Source: Deltaproteobacteria bacterium (GTDB lineage: Bacteria > Desulfobacterota > Desulfuromonadia > Geobacterales > Pseudopelobacteraceae). From it: a DNA stretch of 14,782 bases. Every line of letters starts with the position of its first letter. Position 1 is the stretch's first letter. Below are positions 1-6,117 of this stretch, piece after piece. Under the pieces are notes generated by a model. It saw nothing but the letters and a program-made list of their open reading frames with translations. It ran no database searches and was not told the DNA's origin. Both the position numbers and the translations under genes were made by a program. Where the stretch lies: NCBI GenBank assembly GCA_016219145.1, contig JACRCG010000230.1, positions 1 through 14,782 of the forward strand, in the 5' to 3' direction.

Positions 1-427
1 CGTCGCAGAGCATTTTTTCAAAGCGGATGATCCGCTCCAGCCGCTGATCGAGCTCGGCGTTCTTGATCGTGCCGTAGACATTCTCGACCAGTGGCGCGGA
101 ATACCAGGTCCCGATAAAGACGCCAACCTTGCCGCGCGGTGGAAGCACCCGCCAGTAACGCCACATCTGGGGCCGCTCCAGCTCCTCATCGGTCAGGTCA
201 CGCAAGGCGTGAGTCTCAATATGCCTGGGATCCATCCATTCGTTCAGAAGGTTGACAGTTTCCCCTTTGCCGGCACAATCCACGCCGGCCACCAGGATGA
301 TGACCGGAAACTTTTTGGACTGGAACAGGTCAAGCTGAGCGTCCAGCAGCGATTCGCGCAGCTCCGGAATTTCTTTCTTCCATACTTCCTTGCTGATCTT
401 GTGGCCCAGTTCGGCGGATTCAAACAT
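1..427 (-). CDS. pap: Polyphosphate:AMP phosphotransferase, N-terminal part (runs off the left edge)
   Basis: Transfers a phosphate from polyphosphate to AMP to give ADP, a cytosolic PPK2-superfamily enzyme. I translated 142 codons from an ATG at 427 by hand; it opens MFESAELGHKISKEVWKKEI and stays open to the window edge. A Walker A loop, GVDCAGKGET, spans residues 48-57 and is followed by NLLNEWMDPRHIETHA, which is characteristic of PAP rather than of the shorter one-domain PPK2 kinases. The family is usually about 500 aa with two PPK2-like domains, so only part of the first domain is present. A GGGAGGGT ribosome site sits just upstream of the ATG. The gene follows proC by 61 bp on the same strand; I saw no clear promoter or terminator between them, so read-through from the hpn-proC train is possible. 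Family call is firm; full length cannot be judged. Confidence 0.9.
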   Translation of the reverse strand, partial: MFESAELGHKISKEVWKKEIPELRESLLDAQLDLFQSKKFPVIILVAGVDCAGKGETVNLLNEWMDPRHIETHALRDLTDEELERPQMWRYWRVLPPRGKVGVFIGTWYSAPLVENVYGTIKNAELDQRLERIIRFEKMLCD

Positions 428-488
428 GATACCCTCCCACATGTGCAGCCTGATTATGGTCTACCCCGCCTGCAAGTATATCAGATAA

Positions 489-1304
489 TTATTTTCCGGC
501 CAGCTCCCTTGATTTTTTACAGGCTGCCTCGACAGCATCCATTACCACACCACGAAAACTTCCGTTCTCCAGTGCATGCAGACCGGCAATGGTTGTCCCG
601 CCCGGCGAAGTGACCCTTTCCTTCAGGAGGGCCGGATGTTCACCAGTCTCCACTACCATCCGCGCTGAACCGAGAACGGTCTGCACCGCCAGTCTGGCGG
701 CGACATCTCTGGGAAGACCGTTTTTTACTCCGGCATCCGACAGCGCTTCAATGAAGGTAAAGACATAGGCCGGGCCGCTGGCGGAGAGTGCTGTGACGGC
801 GTCCATCAGCTTCTCTTCAACATAGTCGGCAGTTCCGGTCATGGCAAAGATCTGCCGTACCAGATCAAGATCAGCTGCGGACGCATTTTTCCCGGCACAG
901 ATAGCAGTAGCTCCAGCGCCAATCAGAGCTGGTGTGTTGGGCATGGCCCTGACGACACGGCAACCCGGCGCCAGCTGTCCCTCAATTTTTGAACTCTGGA
1001 TCCCGGCCATGATTGATACAAGCAGCTTGTCTGCTGTAATGGCCGCTCCAAGCTGCTCCAGCACCCCCGAAGCCTGTTGCGGCTTGACCGCCAGGATGAC
1101 CACTTCACCCCAGCTTGCAGCCTCACTGATGGCGGATACAACACGAACGCCCGGAAAACCGGCCGCAATCTCGTCCCTGCGCCTGGGGCTGATTTCGGCC
1201 ACGCAGATGCCTGCCGCTGCAACCCCTTCCCGCAGCAACCCCTGCATGATTGCTTCAGCCATGTTTCCGCCGCCGATGAAGGCGATTTTGTCAACTGTAA
1301 GCAT
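489..1304 (-). CDS. proC: Pyrroline-5-carboxylate reductase
   Basis: Catalyses the last step of proline synthesis, NAD(P)H-dependent reduction of 1-pyrroline-5-carboxylate to L-proline, in the cytosol. The 271-aa protein has the N-terminal Rossmann motif IGGGNMAEA (about residues 10-18), the MPNTPALIGAG segment (121-131), SASGPAY (174-180), and the C-terminal family signature VTSPGGTTIAGL (231-242). Length is normal for ProC. I chose the ATG at 1304 because GGAGGGT (1317-1311) sits just upstream at good spacing. A GTG at 1319 would add five residues but would place the ribosome site inside the coding region. The gene starts 19 bp after the EamA-like gene and is followed by pap, so it probably rides in the same transcript, though it has no known link with hopanoids. 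Confidence 0.95.
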   Translation of the reverse strand: MLTVDKIAFIGGGNMAEAIMQGLLREGVAAAGICVAEISPRRRDEIAAGFPGVRVVSAISEAASWGEVVILAVKPQQASGVLEQLGAAITADKLLVSIMAGIQSSKIEGQLAPGCRVVRAMPNTPALIGAGATAICAGKNASAADLDLVRQIFAMTGTADYVEEKLMDAVTALSASGPAYVFTFIEALSDAGVKNGLPRDVAARLAVQTVLGSARMVVETGEHPALLKERVTSPGGTTIAGLHALENGSFRGVVMDAVEAACKKSRELAGK

Positions 1305-1323
1305 TGCATTACCCTCCACAATT

Positions 1324-1704
1324 TCAATTTACACTACTGCGGGTCACCATCGCTACCCCGACACAGATCAGACATATCCCGGCCCAGCGCATCGGACTGA
1401 CATTCTCCCCCAGATACCACTGCGCCAGAAAAGCGACCACGATGTAACTCAGCGCCTGCAGAGGCAGGGCCACCGAGAGATCCTCCCACGACAGAACCGC
1501 CAGCCAGAGCCCGAAGTACACCGCCTGCATGGCAGTACCCAGAATCAGCCTCCAGTTGGTAAGCGCCTTGAAAACGGTGTCAACAATCTGCCTGATACCC
1601 ATCGACGAGATGTCTCCACCACTTTTCATCCCTTGCGTCAGAAAAATATCTCCGACGGCGCCGGCAATGATCGCAACCAGCATGACAGCCAGCGTCTTCA
1701 GCAT
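1324..1704 (-). CDS. Small four-helix EamA/SMR-like membrane protein, possible lipid-linked sugar translocase
   Basis: A 126-aa inner-membrane protein with four predicted helices, at about residues 4-25, 50-71, 77-96 and 107-122. It has the single-domain layout of the drug/metabolite transporter superfamily (EmrE, ArnE/ArnF), a fold that usually works as a dimer. The motif PLQALSYIVVAFLAQWYLGE resembles the 'P-l...Y...a...e' pattern of EamA/ArnE proteins. Its ATG lies inside the end of hpnK (7-nt overlap, ATGCTGA) with GGAGAAG upstream, which implies translational coupling. The coupling suggests a role on the same hopanoid substrate, by analogy with ArnE/ArnF, which flip an amino-sugar lipid after its deacylation. 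That function is inference; a general SMR-type efflux subunit is the alternative. It is not HpnL-like, since that family is much larger. Confidence 0.75.
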   Translation of the reverse strand: MLKTLAVMLVAIIAGAVGDIFLTQGMKSGGDISSMGIRQIVDTVFKALTNWRLILGTAMQAVYFGLWLAVLSWEDLSVALPLQALSYIVVAFLAQWYLGENVSPMRWAGICLICVGVAMVTRSSVN

Positions 1705-2558
1705 TTCACTTCTCCACGGTAATTTTGCACTGCTATCTTCAACTCTTTCAGGCGCTGTCTGATAATCGGACTTACAAGCGCCGCCAACTCCTGCTGGTGA
1801 CGGTAATCCGGCATACGGCTTGTGATTTCATCATCCGGCAGAATTCCGGGATGGAAGTAGAACTCGGTAACTCCGTCCTGCAACTCTTCGATGATGTTCA
1901 GAATATAGGCTTCGGTCATCCGTCCGGAGTTGAGCACTCCCTTGACCTCGGCTGCATAACGGATATCAAGATCGTCAAGCCTGGGCCGGGCGTTGTCGGC
2001 CAGCGCGCCGAAAATAATCCGCTCAACGGTTTTTGCGATCCGTCTCTCCCGGTCAAAGCGCAGATTATGGCGCAGACGCTCCCGAGAAAGCCGAAAACTG
2101 CTGATGCCGTAACGGGGCATCAGTTCTGCCAGAATGGAAAAAACCGTCGGATGCAGGTGAATATTGAGGTGTCCGTCGATATGTGTCAACTGGATCCCGG
2201 CATCCCTGACCCGCACAATCTGCGCTTCGATTTCCCGTTTCAGCTGGCAGAAAAGCCCTCTGTCGAAAAAATAACGCATGCCGGCCGCCACCGGATTATT
2301 GGTAAAGTTCCCAGCCTGATCGACCAGTTCCGGAATACTGACCGGCGGCAACACCGCCCGCCCCTGCACCAGTGTCAGGTGCAGACCGATCTGCAGGCCG
2401 GGGTTGCGTTTGGCAATGGTGACCGCCTCTTCAAAAGCGCCGGCGCCGGGCATGATCGAGGCACAGGTCAGAAGGCCGTCTCGCCAGGCCTGCTCGACCG
2501 CCAGGTTGACTCCGCTTGAGAGTCCGAAATCATCGGAGGTGATAATAAGCTGTTTCAT
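1698..2558 (-). CDS. hpnK: Hopanoid biosynthesis-associated deacetylase HpnK (YdjC/ChbG-like)
   Basis: A 286-aa protein of the YdjC/ChbG carbohydrate-deacetylase fold. The metal-site signatures are visible: TSDDFG at residues 7-12, GLHLTL around His60, HIDGHLNIHLHP at 126-137, and a late FHPG. Genetic work on Burkholderia cenocepacia assigns HpnK to removal of the acetyl group from N-acetylglucosaminyl-bacteriohopanetetrol, giving the glucosamine form that HpnJ then uses. The hpnJ neighbour supports HpnK over a generic YdjC protein. The start is the ATG at 2558 (MKQLIITSDDFG). No good ribosome site precedes it, only a weak TTTGGAT, and a palindromic element lies between it and hpnJ, so expression may differ from that of hpnJ. 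Its 3' end overlaps the four-helix membrane protein gene. Confidence 0.88.
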   Translation of the reverse strand: MKQLIITSDDFGLSSGVNLAVEQAWRDGLLTCASIMPGAGAFEEAVTIAKRNPGLQIGLHLTLVQGRAVLPPVSIPELVDQAGNFTNNPVAAGMRYFFDRGLFCQLKREIEAQIVRVRDAGIQLTHIDGHLNIHLHPTVFSILAELMPRYGISSFRLSRERLRHNLRFDRERRIAKTVERIIFGALADNARPRLDDLDIRYAAEVKGVLNSGRMTEAYILNIIEELQDGVTEFYFHPGILPDDEITSRMPDYRHQQELAALVSPIIRQRLKELKIAVQNYRGEVKC

Positions 2559-2606
2559 TCAATCCAAATCAGTACAATCTGTGGCCGAACATTAAAAGGT
2601 CAAAAA

Positions 2607-2717
2607 CAATAGAACGCGGATCAAATCTGATTTTAGCGAATCGGCACGGATGACACCAACAAAATGAATCAAAAATCTGCGTAAATCCGCTGACTCCGCG
2701 TCATCCGTGTTCTATTG
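2607..2717. repeat. Palindromic intergenic element between hpnJ and hpnK
   Basis: The outer arms CAATAGAACGCGGAT (2607-2621) and ATCCGTGTTCTATTG (2703-2717) are inverted repeats matching at 14 of 15 positions. Further inside, CACGGATGAC (2645-2654) is exactly complementary to GTCATCCGTG (2700-2709), so alternative pairings exist, and GCGGAT..TCTGATTTT pairs partly with AAAATCTGCG..ATCCGC. The word style (ATCCGCGTCATCCGTG) resembles dispersed intergenic palindromes I recall from many environmental bacterial genomes. It begins 5 bp past the hpnJ stop and could fold in the transcript as an attenuator or stability element. No uridine tract follows a stem, so it is not a classic terminator. Confidence 0.7.
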
Positions 2718-2721
2718 CAGT

Positions 2722-4149
2722 TCAAGTTTTCTCACAGGATTCTTTCCGTTTACGCATATAATTCAGGTACTGCTTGCCCTCTTTCAAGAGCTTTCTGCGC
2801 TCTTCGCCATCCACGATCATCCGGCCGATACTGCGCAGGATGTATTTGGGACGGAAGTAGAACTTGTCGTAGAATTCCTCGACCGAATTGAATATCTCGG
2901 CATTGGAGAGATGCGGGTAGTTGATGACACATTTCTGGTGGCCGGTGTCATCAATGAAATTATCCGAAGAAATCCAGCCGTTCTGTTTGCAGAGGTCGTA
3001 AAATTCGGTGCCGGGATAGGGTGAAGCCAGCGAAGCCTGGATCGAGTTGAGATCCATATCTTTGGCAAACTGGATGGTTTCGCGAATTGTCTCCCTGGTT
3101 TCGCCCGGCAAACCCATGATGAAAGCGCCGTGAACCGAGAGCCCCAGCTTCTTGCAGTCTTTGGTGAACTGGATGGCCTGCTCTTTGGTAACACCCTTCT
3201 TGATATTCTTCAGAATCTGGGCGTTACCGCTCTCAAAACCGACCACGACATGGCGCAATCCGGCTTCACGCATGATTTTGAGAGTCTCAAAGTCCGTATT
3301 GGCCCTGGCGTTGATTGTCCAGGAAATCCCCAGCGGCTTGATCAGATTGGCAATTTCCCGGGCGTGCTGGCGATTGGCCGTGAAGGTGTCGTCATCAAAG
3401 GAAAGCTCGCGCATCTCCGGTATATTCTCAGTGATCCACTTGATCTCTTCGTAGACATTTTGCGGGCTGCGGGTGCGCATCCGCTGGCCGGAAAAAGTCT
3501 GGGGCCAGAGGCAGTAGATGCATTTTGAAGGGCAGCCGCGACTGGAATAAATCGAGACATAGGGGCTCTTGAAATGCGGGATTACGTATTCACTGATCGG
3601 CAGGTCTCGTTTGTAGATCGGCGCAACAAAGGGGAGCGCATCGAGATCCTCAATCATCGGCCGATCCGGAGTATTCATCAGGATCCCGTCCCGAAAAAAA
3701 CTGATGCCATCGACCTTGTCCCATGCCATGCCATCACACAGCTCTTTGGTGGAATAGTCGAACTCACCGCGGCAGACGATATCTATGGCGCCCTTACCGG
3801 CCCGCAGCGATTCCTCCGGCAGGATGGTGACATGCGGGCCGGTCAGCACCGTCACAATCTCCGGTTTGACATCCTTTATCCGCCGGGCGGTCTCAATGTC
3901 GATCATCAGGGTCGGAGTTGACGTGTACATCACAACCATGTCGAAATCCCTGGCTATCTCAAGGCATTTCTCCAGATCAAATTTTTGTACCGGGGCATCC
4001 ACAACGCGGCTGCCTTCAATCATGGCGGCCGGGAAACAGAGCCAGGTCGGATACCAGAACGAGGTGACTTCACGGGAAGCCTGGTAGCGCGCACCGGCGC
4101 CGCCGTCAAAGTCCTCGAAGGTAGGTGGATTCAAAAAAAGCGGTTTCAT
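2722..4149 (-). CDS. hpnJ: Hopanoid biosynthesis-associated radical SAM protein HpnJ
   Basis: A 475-aa B12-binding-type radical SAM enzyme. The N-terminus (LFLNPPTFEDFDGGAGARYQ, about residues 4-23) is diagnostic of HpnJ. A cobalamin-binding-like domain fills roughly residues 1-150. The radical SAM cluster motif CPSKCIYC gives Cys206, Cys210 and Cys213, followed by FDDDTF (251-256), VGFESGN (303-309) and MGLPGET (345-351). Genetic work in Burkholderia implicates HpnJ in rearranging glucosaminyl-bacteriohopanetetrol into the cyclitol ether, downstream of HpnI and HpnK. I chose the ATG at 4149 (MKPLFLNPP) because AAGGAG lies just upstream; a longer frame adding 19 residues has no such support. 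It is the first gene of the minus-strand train. hpnI, shc and other hpn genes are not in the window. Confidence 0.93.
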   Translation of the reverse strand: MKPLFLNPPTFEDFDGGAGARYQASREVTSFWYPTWLCFPAAMIEGSRVVDAPVQKFDLEKCLEIARDFDMVVMYTSTPTLMIDIETARRIKDVKPEIVTVLTGPHVTILPEESLRAGKGAIDIVCRGEFDYSTKELCDGMAWDKVDGISFFRDGILMNTPDRPMIEDLDALPFVAPIYKRDLPISEYVIPHFKSPYVSIYSSRGCPSKCIYCLWPQTFSGQRMRTRSPQNVYEEIKWITENIPEMRELSFDDDTFTANRQHAREIANLIKPLGISWTINARANTDFETLKIMREAGLRHVVVGFESGNAQILKNIKKGVTKEQAIQFTKDCKKLGLSVHGAFIMGLPGETRETIRETIQFAKDMDLNSIQASLASPYPGTEFYDLCKQNGWISSDNFIDDTGHQKCVINYPHLSNAEIFNSVEEFYDKFYFRPKYILRSIGRMIVDGEERRKLLKEGKQYLNYMRKRKESCEKT

Positions 4150-4177
4150 TGTGACTCCTTGTAAAAATAAAAGAGAG

Positions 4178-4227
4178 AAATAACAGTTATCCTGCCGAAA
4201 AGTCAAGGTTTAGCCGGTTTTTCGGCA
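4178..4227 (-). promoter_or_regulatory. Candidate hpnJ promoter with a 9-bp inverted repeat around the -35
   Basis: On the minus strand a good -35 box TTGACT (4206-4201) is followed after 17 bp by a poor -10, TTATTT (4183-4178). The inverted repeat TGCCGAAAA (4227-4219) and TTTTCGGCA (4201-4193) brackets the -35, the second arm starting at its last base. A short palindrome ATAACTGTTAT covers the region near the -10. The weak -10 plus these symmetric sites would fit a regulated promoter, but the arms could also form an RNA hairpin. No regulator can be named. Confidence 0.4.
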
Positions 4228-4231
4228 ATAA

Positions 4232-4264
4232 AAAACGGGGTAACCGAACCGGGCACCCCGTTTT
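4232..4264 (-). terminator. Intrinsic terminator after the helix-hairpin-helix gene
   Basis: A perfect 10-bp stem, AAAACGGGGT pairing with ACCCCGTTTT, encloses a 13-nt loop. On the minus strand it is followed by TTTTTTATT. It lies about 20 bp past the stop of the exported helix-hairpin-helix gene and upstream of the hpnJ promoter, so it separates the two transcription units. Confidence 0.85.
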
Positions 4265-4285
4265 GAGCTTGCTATCAGTGCTTCG

Positions 4286-4657
4286 CTATTTTTTCGGCTG
4301 TCTGGCTATGATCTGATCCTTGACCTTTTCATAAACAGCAGCCGGCATAATATTGCGCGACTTTAGCTGTGCCTTGTTTGCGTAGGGGCGGCCCGCAATG
4401 ATCTTGGACGCATAGGCGTCGCCAATACCTGGCACAGCCTTCAGCTCCACATCAGTAGCGCTGTTGATGTCAACCAGGGCGCCTTTTACCGCTTTTTCAG
4501 CGACCGGTTTGGCTTCGGCTTTCTTGTCATCCGGCTTTACAGCTTCCGCCTTGGCCGGCGCCTTCTTGTCCGACTTGGCATCGGCGGCGAACGATATGCT
4601 GGTTACCAGAACCAGAGCAGCTACTGTCAATAAACTTCCAATAATGTAGCGCTTCAT
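4286..4657 (-). CDS. Exported ComEA-like helix-hairpin-helix protein
   Basis: A 123-aa protein with a clear signal peptide (MKRYIIGSLLTVAALVLVTS..SFAADA, cleavage near residue 25). A Lys/Ala/Glu-rich linker follows at about 26-60, then a single HhH domain, VDINSATDVELKAVPGIGDAYASKIIAGRP and on (about 63-115). The VDINSA..L..VPGIG.....I motif is that of ComEA and its relatives, which bind DNA without sequence specificity. Full ComEA proteins carry a transmembrane anchor; here the hydrophobic segment looks cleavable, so a soluble periplasmic protein is likely. The ATG at 4657 has GGAGG at ideal spacing; a TTG at 4669 would overlap that site. A sigma70-like promoter lies upstream and a strong terminator follows, so it is probably monocistronic. 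A role in DNA uptake or periplasmic DNA binding is inferred only from the domain. Confidence 0.85.
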   Translation of the reverse strand: MKRYIIGSLLTVAALVLVTSISFAADAKSDKKAPAKAEAVKPDDKKAEAKPVAEKAVKGALVDINSATDVELKAVPGIGDAYASKIIAGRPYANKAQLKSRNIMPAAVYEKVKDQIIARQPKK

Positions 4658-4687
4658 ATTTACCTCCAAAAAGTTGATAATGGGCTC

Positions 4688-4716
4688 CTTCTATCAGGTG
4701 CTGGAGTTTTTGTCAA
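4688..4716 (-). promoter_or_regulatory. Sigma70-like promoter of the helix-hairpin-helix gene
   Basis: On the minus strand a consensus -35 TTGACA (4716-4711), a 17-bp spacer and a -10 TAGAAG (4693-4688, four of six matches) precede the gene. The expected start site near 4681 would leave a leader of roughly 24 nt carrying the GGAGG ribosome site. Confidence 0.6.
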
Positions 4717-4760
4717 CATGGCTGAGCCGGCTATTGCCACTTGTCCGGAACGTGTTCAAT

Positions 4761-5522
4761 TTAGCGGCCGATCAACCACAAAGCAAGGTTGGATGCAAGC
4801 TTGCGGTTATCTTCATCCAGGAAGCGATTCTGAAAAATTGCGTCATCTCCGAAAATTACATAACTTCCTGCGCCATAAGTCCCACGTGCGAGCAGAGTAA
4901 ATGATGAGACCACATCTCCCTTGGACAGTATTTTATCGCCGTCCAGATCCACCCAGGCTGAAGCTGATGTACGGGCAATCGAAGTGGCGGGCGCAGTCGG
5001 CTCAAGCGCCCAGGCCCCATAAATTGAAAACTGATTGATCCCGGTGAACAAAGGGTCGGGAGTCAGATCTGCGACCCTGAAATTTATGTCAGTGTCAATT
5101 ACATTCTGGCGTTCGTGCAGCACGGCATTGGAGTGTACTATGCCCAGACGCGCAAGAAGTCCGGCTAGAGGCGGGCCGATATGCAGCATCGCCGCCAGAC
5201 GACCACCCTTTTCAATAAAACTGGCCACGGCTTCAACCTCATTCCGGGACAGAGCGGTAAATGGCCCTGAAATTACCAGCGCTTTATAATTCCTCAGAGT
5301 TTCGTCGTTCAATTCATTCTTGGTTGATCCTGGATTTGCGCCATGACCACGAACAATTCCGGACAGACCGGAAAGCTGCAATGGACCGGAGTCCTCAATC
5401 AGAAAACGCTGGCCATGCCCTTGATCGAACAGAACTTCAGCCGGAAGCACTTCAGAGGCTTCAACATTCATGAATGACGTCAGAACCACCATAAAGCTCA
5501 CCGCATACCATTTTTTCCGCAT
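4761..5522 (-). CDS. Exported DUF4350/GATase1-like protein of unknown function
   Basis: A 253-aa protein with a signal peptide (MRKKWYAVSFMVVLTSFMNVEA). The rest has the alternating strand-helix pattern of a class I glutamine-amidotransferase-like or ThuA/DUF4350 fold: AEVLFDQGHGQRFLI, then YKALVISGPFTALSRNEVEAVASFIEKGGRLAAMLHI, and near the end ARGTYGAGSYVIFGDDAIFQNRFLDEDNRKLASNLALWL. The strand 'ALVISGPF' is followed by 'T' where an amidotransferase would have the catalytic Cys nucleophile. The mature protein has no cysteine that I can see, so a binding or structural role is more likely than catalysis. The start is uncertain: I prefer the ATG at 5522, whose product has a normal signal-peptide n-region, over a GTG at 5540; neither has a strong ribosome site. 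It faces away from the DUF3467-like gene and probably forms its own transcript. Confidence 0.7.
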   Translation of the reverse strand: MRKKWYAVSFMVVLTSFMNVEASEVLPAEVLFDQGHGQRFLIEDSGPLQLSGLSGIVRGHGANPGSTKNELNDETLRNYKALVISGPFTALSRNEVEAVASFIEKGGRLAAMLHIGPPLAGLLARLGIVHSNAVLHERQNVIDTDINFRVADLTPDPLFTGINQFSIYGAWALEPTAPATSIARTSASAWVDLDGDKILSKGDVVSSFTLLARGTYGAGSYVIFGDDAIFQNRFLDEDNRKLASNLALWLIGR

Positions 5523-5560
5523 AAAGCCAAACGCCCCCACATAAAGGATCTTTTTTATCT

Positions 5561-5590
5561 TTTATAGCTTATCACAGCTCCTGATTGCAA
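5561..5590 (-). promoter_or_regulatory. Candidate promoter of the DUF4350-like gene
   Basis: On the minus strand TTGCAA (5590-5585) and TATAAA (5566-5561) are separated by 18 bp, about 40 bp upstream of the chosen start. The -10 matches five of six consensus bases and the -35 four of six. The surrounding sequence is AT-rich relative to the genes. No equally good promoter was seen for the divergent plus-strand gene at 5679. Confidence 0.4.
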
Positions 5591-5678
5591 GAATTTCTTT
5601 TCCGATTCATTCCGGTGTGATAGTAGATACGGTGCTTCTGCTTAAAAGAAGCGGACTACTAACCAGCGAGGTATGACA

Positions 5679-6053
5679 ATGAGCAGTAAAAAACCGGAAC
5701 TGACCTTCAAGTACATCTTCAACTATGGCTATAATCCGTCGTATGTAAACGGTGCCCAGGGTGGTTTTTCACCGCGCGGCGAGATGATAATCAACTTCTA
5801 TCTTGAGCGCCAGCCGCTTCCCGAGTCGATTACACACGAGATCACTCCTGAGGGGGCCATCGGTCGCGAAACCGAAGTTGAGCCCAAAAATCTTGCCAGC
5901 AGCATGGTTCGTTTCATCGACACCGGTGTTGTAATGAGCTACGAAAATGCCCGCGTTTTCCATTCCTGGCTGGGCGACAAACTGCATGAAATCGAAGAAA
6001 TCCATAAAGCCCAGGCCGCTTTTGAAAAAACCGGACAAGGTGGTCTTGCGTAA
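5679..6053 (+). CDS. Small DUF3467-like protein
   Basis: A 124-aa soluble protein with no signal peptide or membrane segment. It has an N-terminal YVNGAQGGFSPRGEMIINFYLE segment and a C-terminal VRFIDTGVVMSYENARVFHSWLGDKLHEIEEIH helix region. This pattern (YxN...SP...i.F, then GVVMS..nAr.f...L...i...E) resembles the DUF3467 family, which has no established function. The chosen ATG at 5679 has GAGG about 7 bp upstream; an in-frame ATG at 5673 is too close to that site. A central acidic, low-hydrophobicity stretch (about 45-75) separates the two conserved parts. The next gene, 64 bp on in the same direction, encodes an exported DUF3108 protein, but an inverted repeat lies between them and no functional link is evident. 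Confidence 0.65.
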   Translation: MSSKKPELTFKYIFNYGYNPSYVNGAQGGFSPRGEMIINFYLERQPLPESITHEITPEGAIGRETEVEPKNLASSMVRFIDTGVVMSYENARVFHSWLGDKLHEIEEIHKAQAAFEKTGQGGLA

Positions 6054-6058
6054 CGTCA

Positions 6059-6099
6059 GTTCAAGGTTCAATGTCTTATGGCTTAAACGAACTTTGAAC
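6059..6099. repeat. Inverted repeat between the DUF3467-like and DUF3108 genes
   Basis: GTTCAAGGTTC (6059-6069) and GAACTTTGAAC (6089-6099) pair at 10 of 11 positions around a 19-nt loop. No T-run follows, so it is not a standard terminator. It may be a degenerate dispersed palindrome or an RNA hairpin that weakens read-through. Confidence 0.45.
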
Positions 6100-6117
6100 A
6101 TTTAATGAGGCAGGGGA

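Noticed and set aside
841..1722. Long open frame on the plus strand, 293 codons, opposite proC and the EamA-like gene
   Set aside because: It is antisense to two well-supported genes, its translation has no family character or sensible start signal, and it crosses a gene boundary.
1725..2519. 264-codon open frame on the plus strand opposite hpnK
   Set aside because: Pure antisense shadow of hpnK with a low-complexity, His/Gln-rich, unrecognisable product.
2607..2717. CRISPR-like or IS remnant
   Set aside because: There is one inverted pair, no periodic repeats with spacers, and no transposase fragment, so only a palindromic element can be supported.
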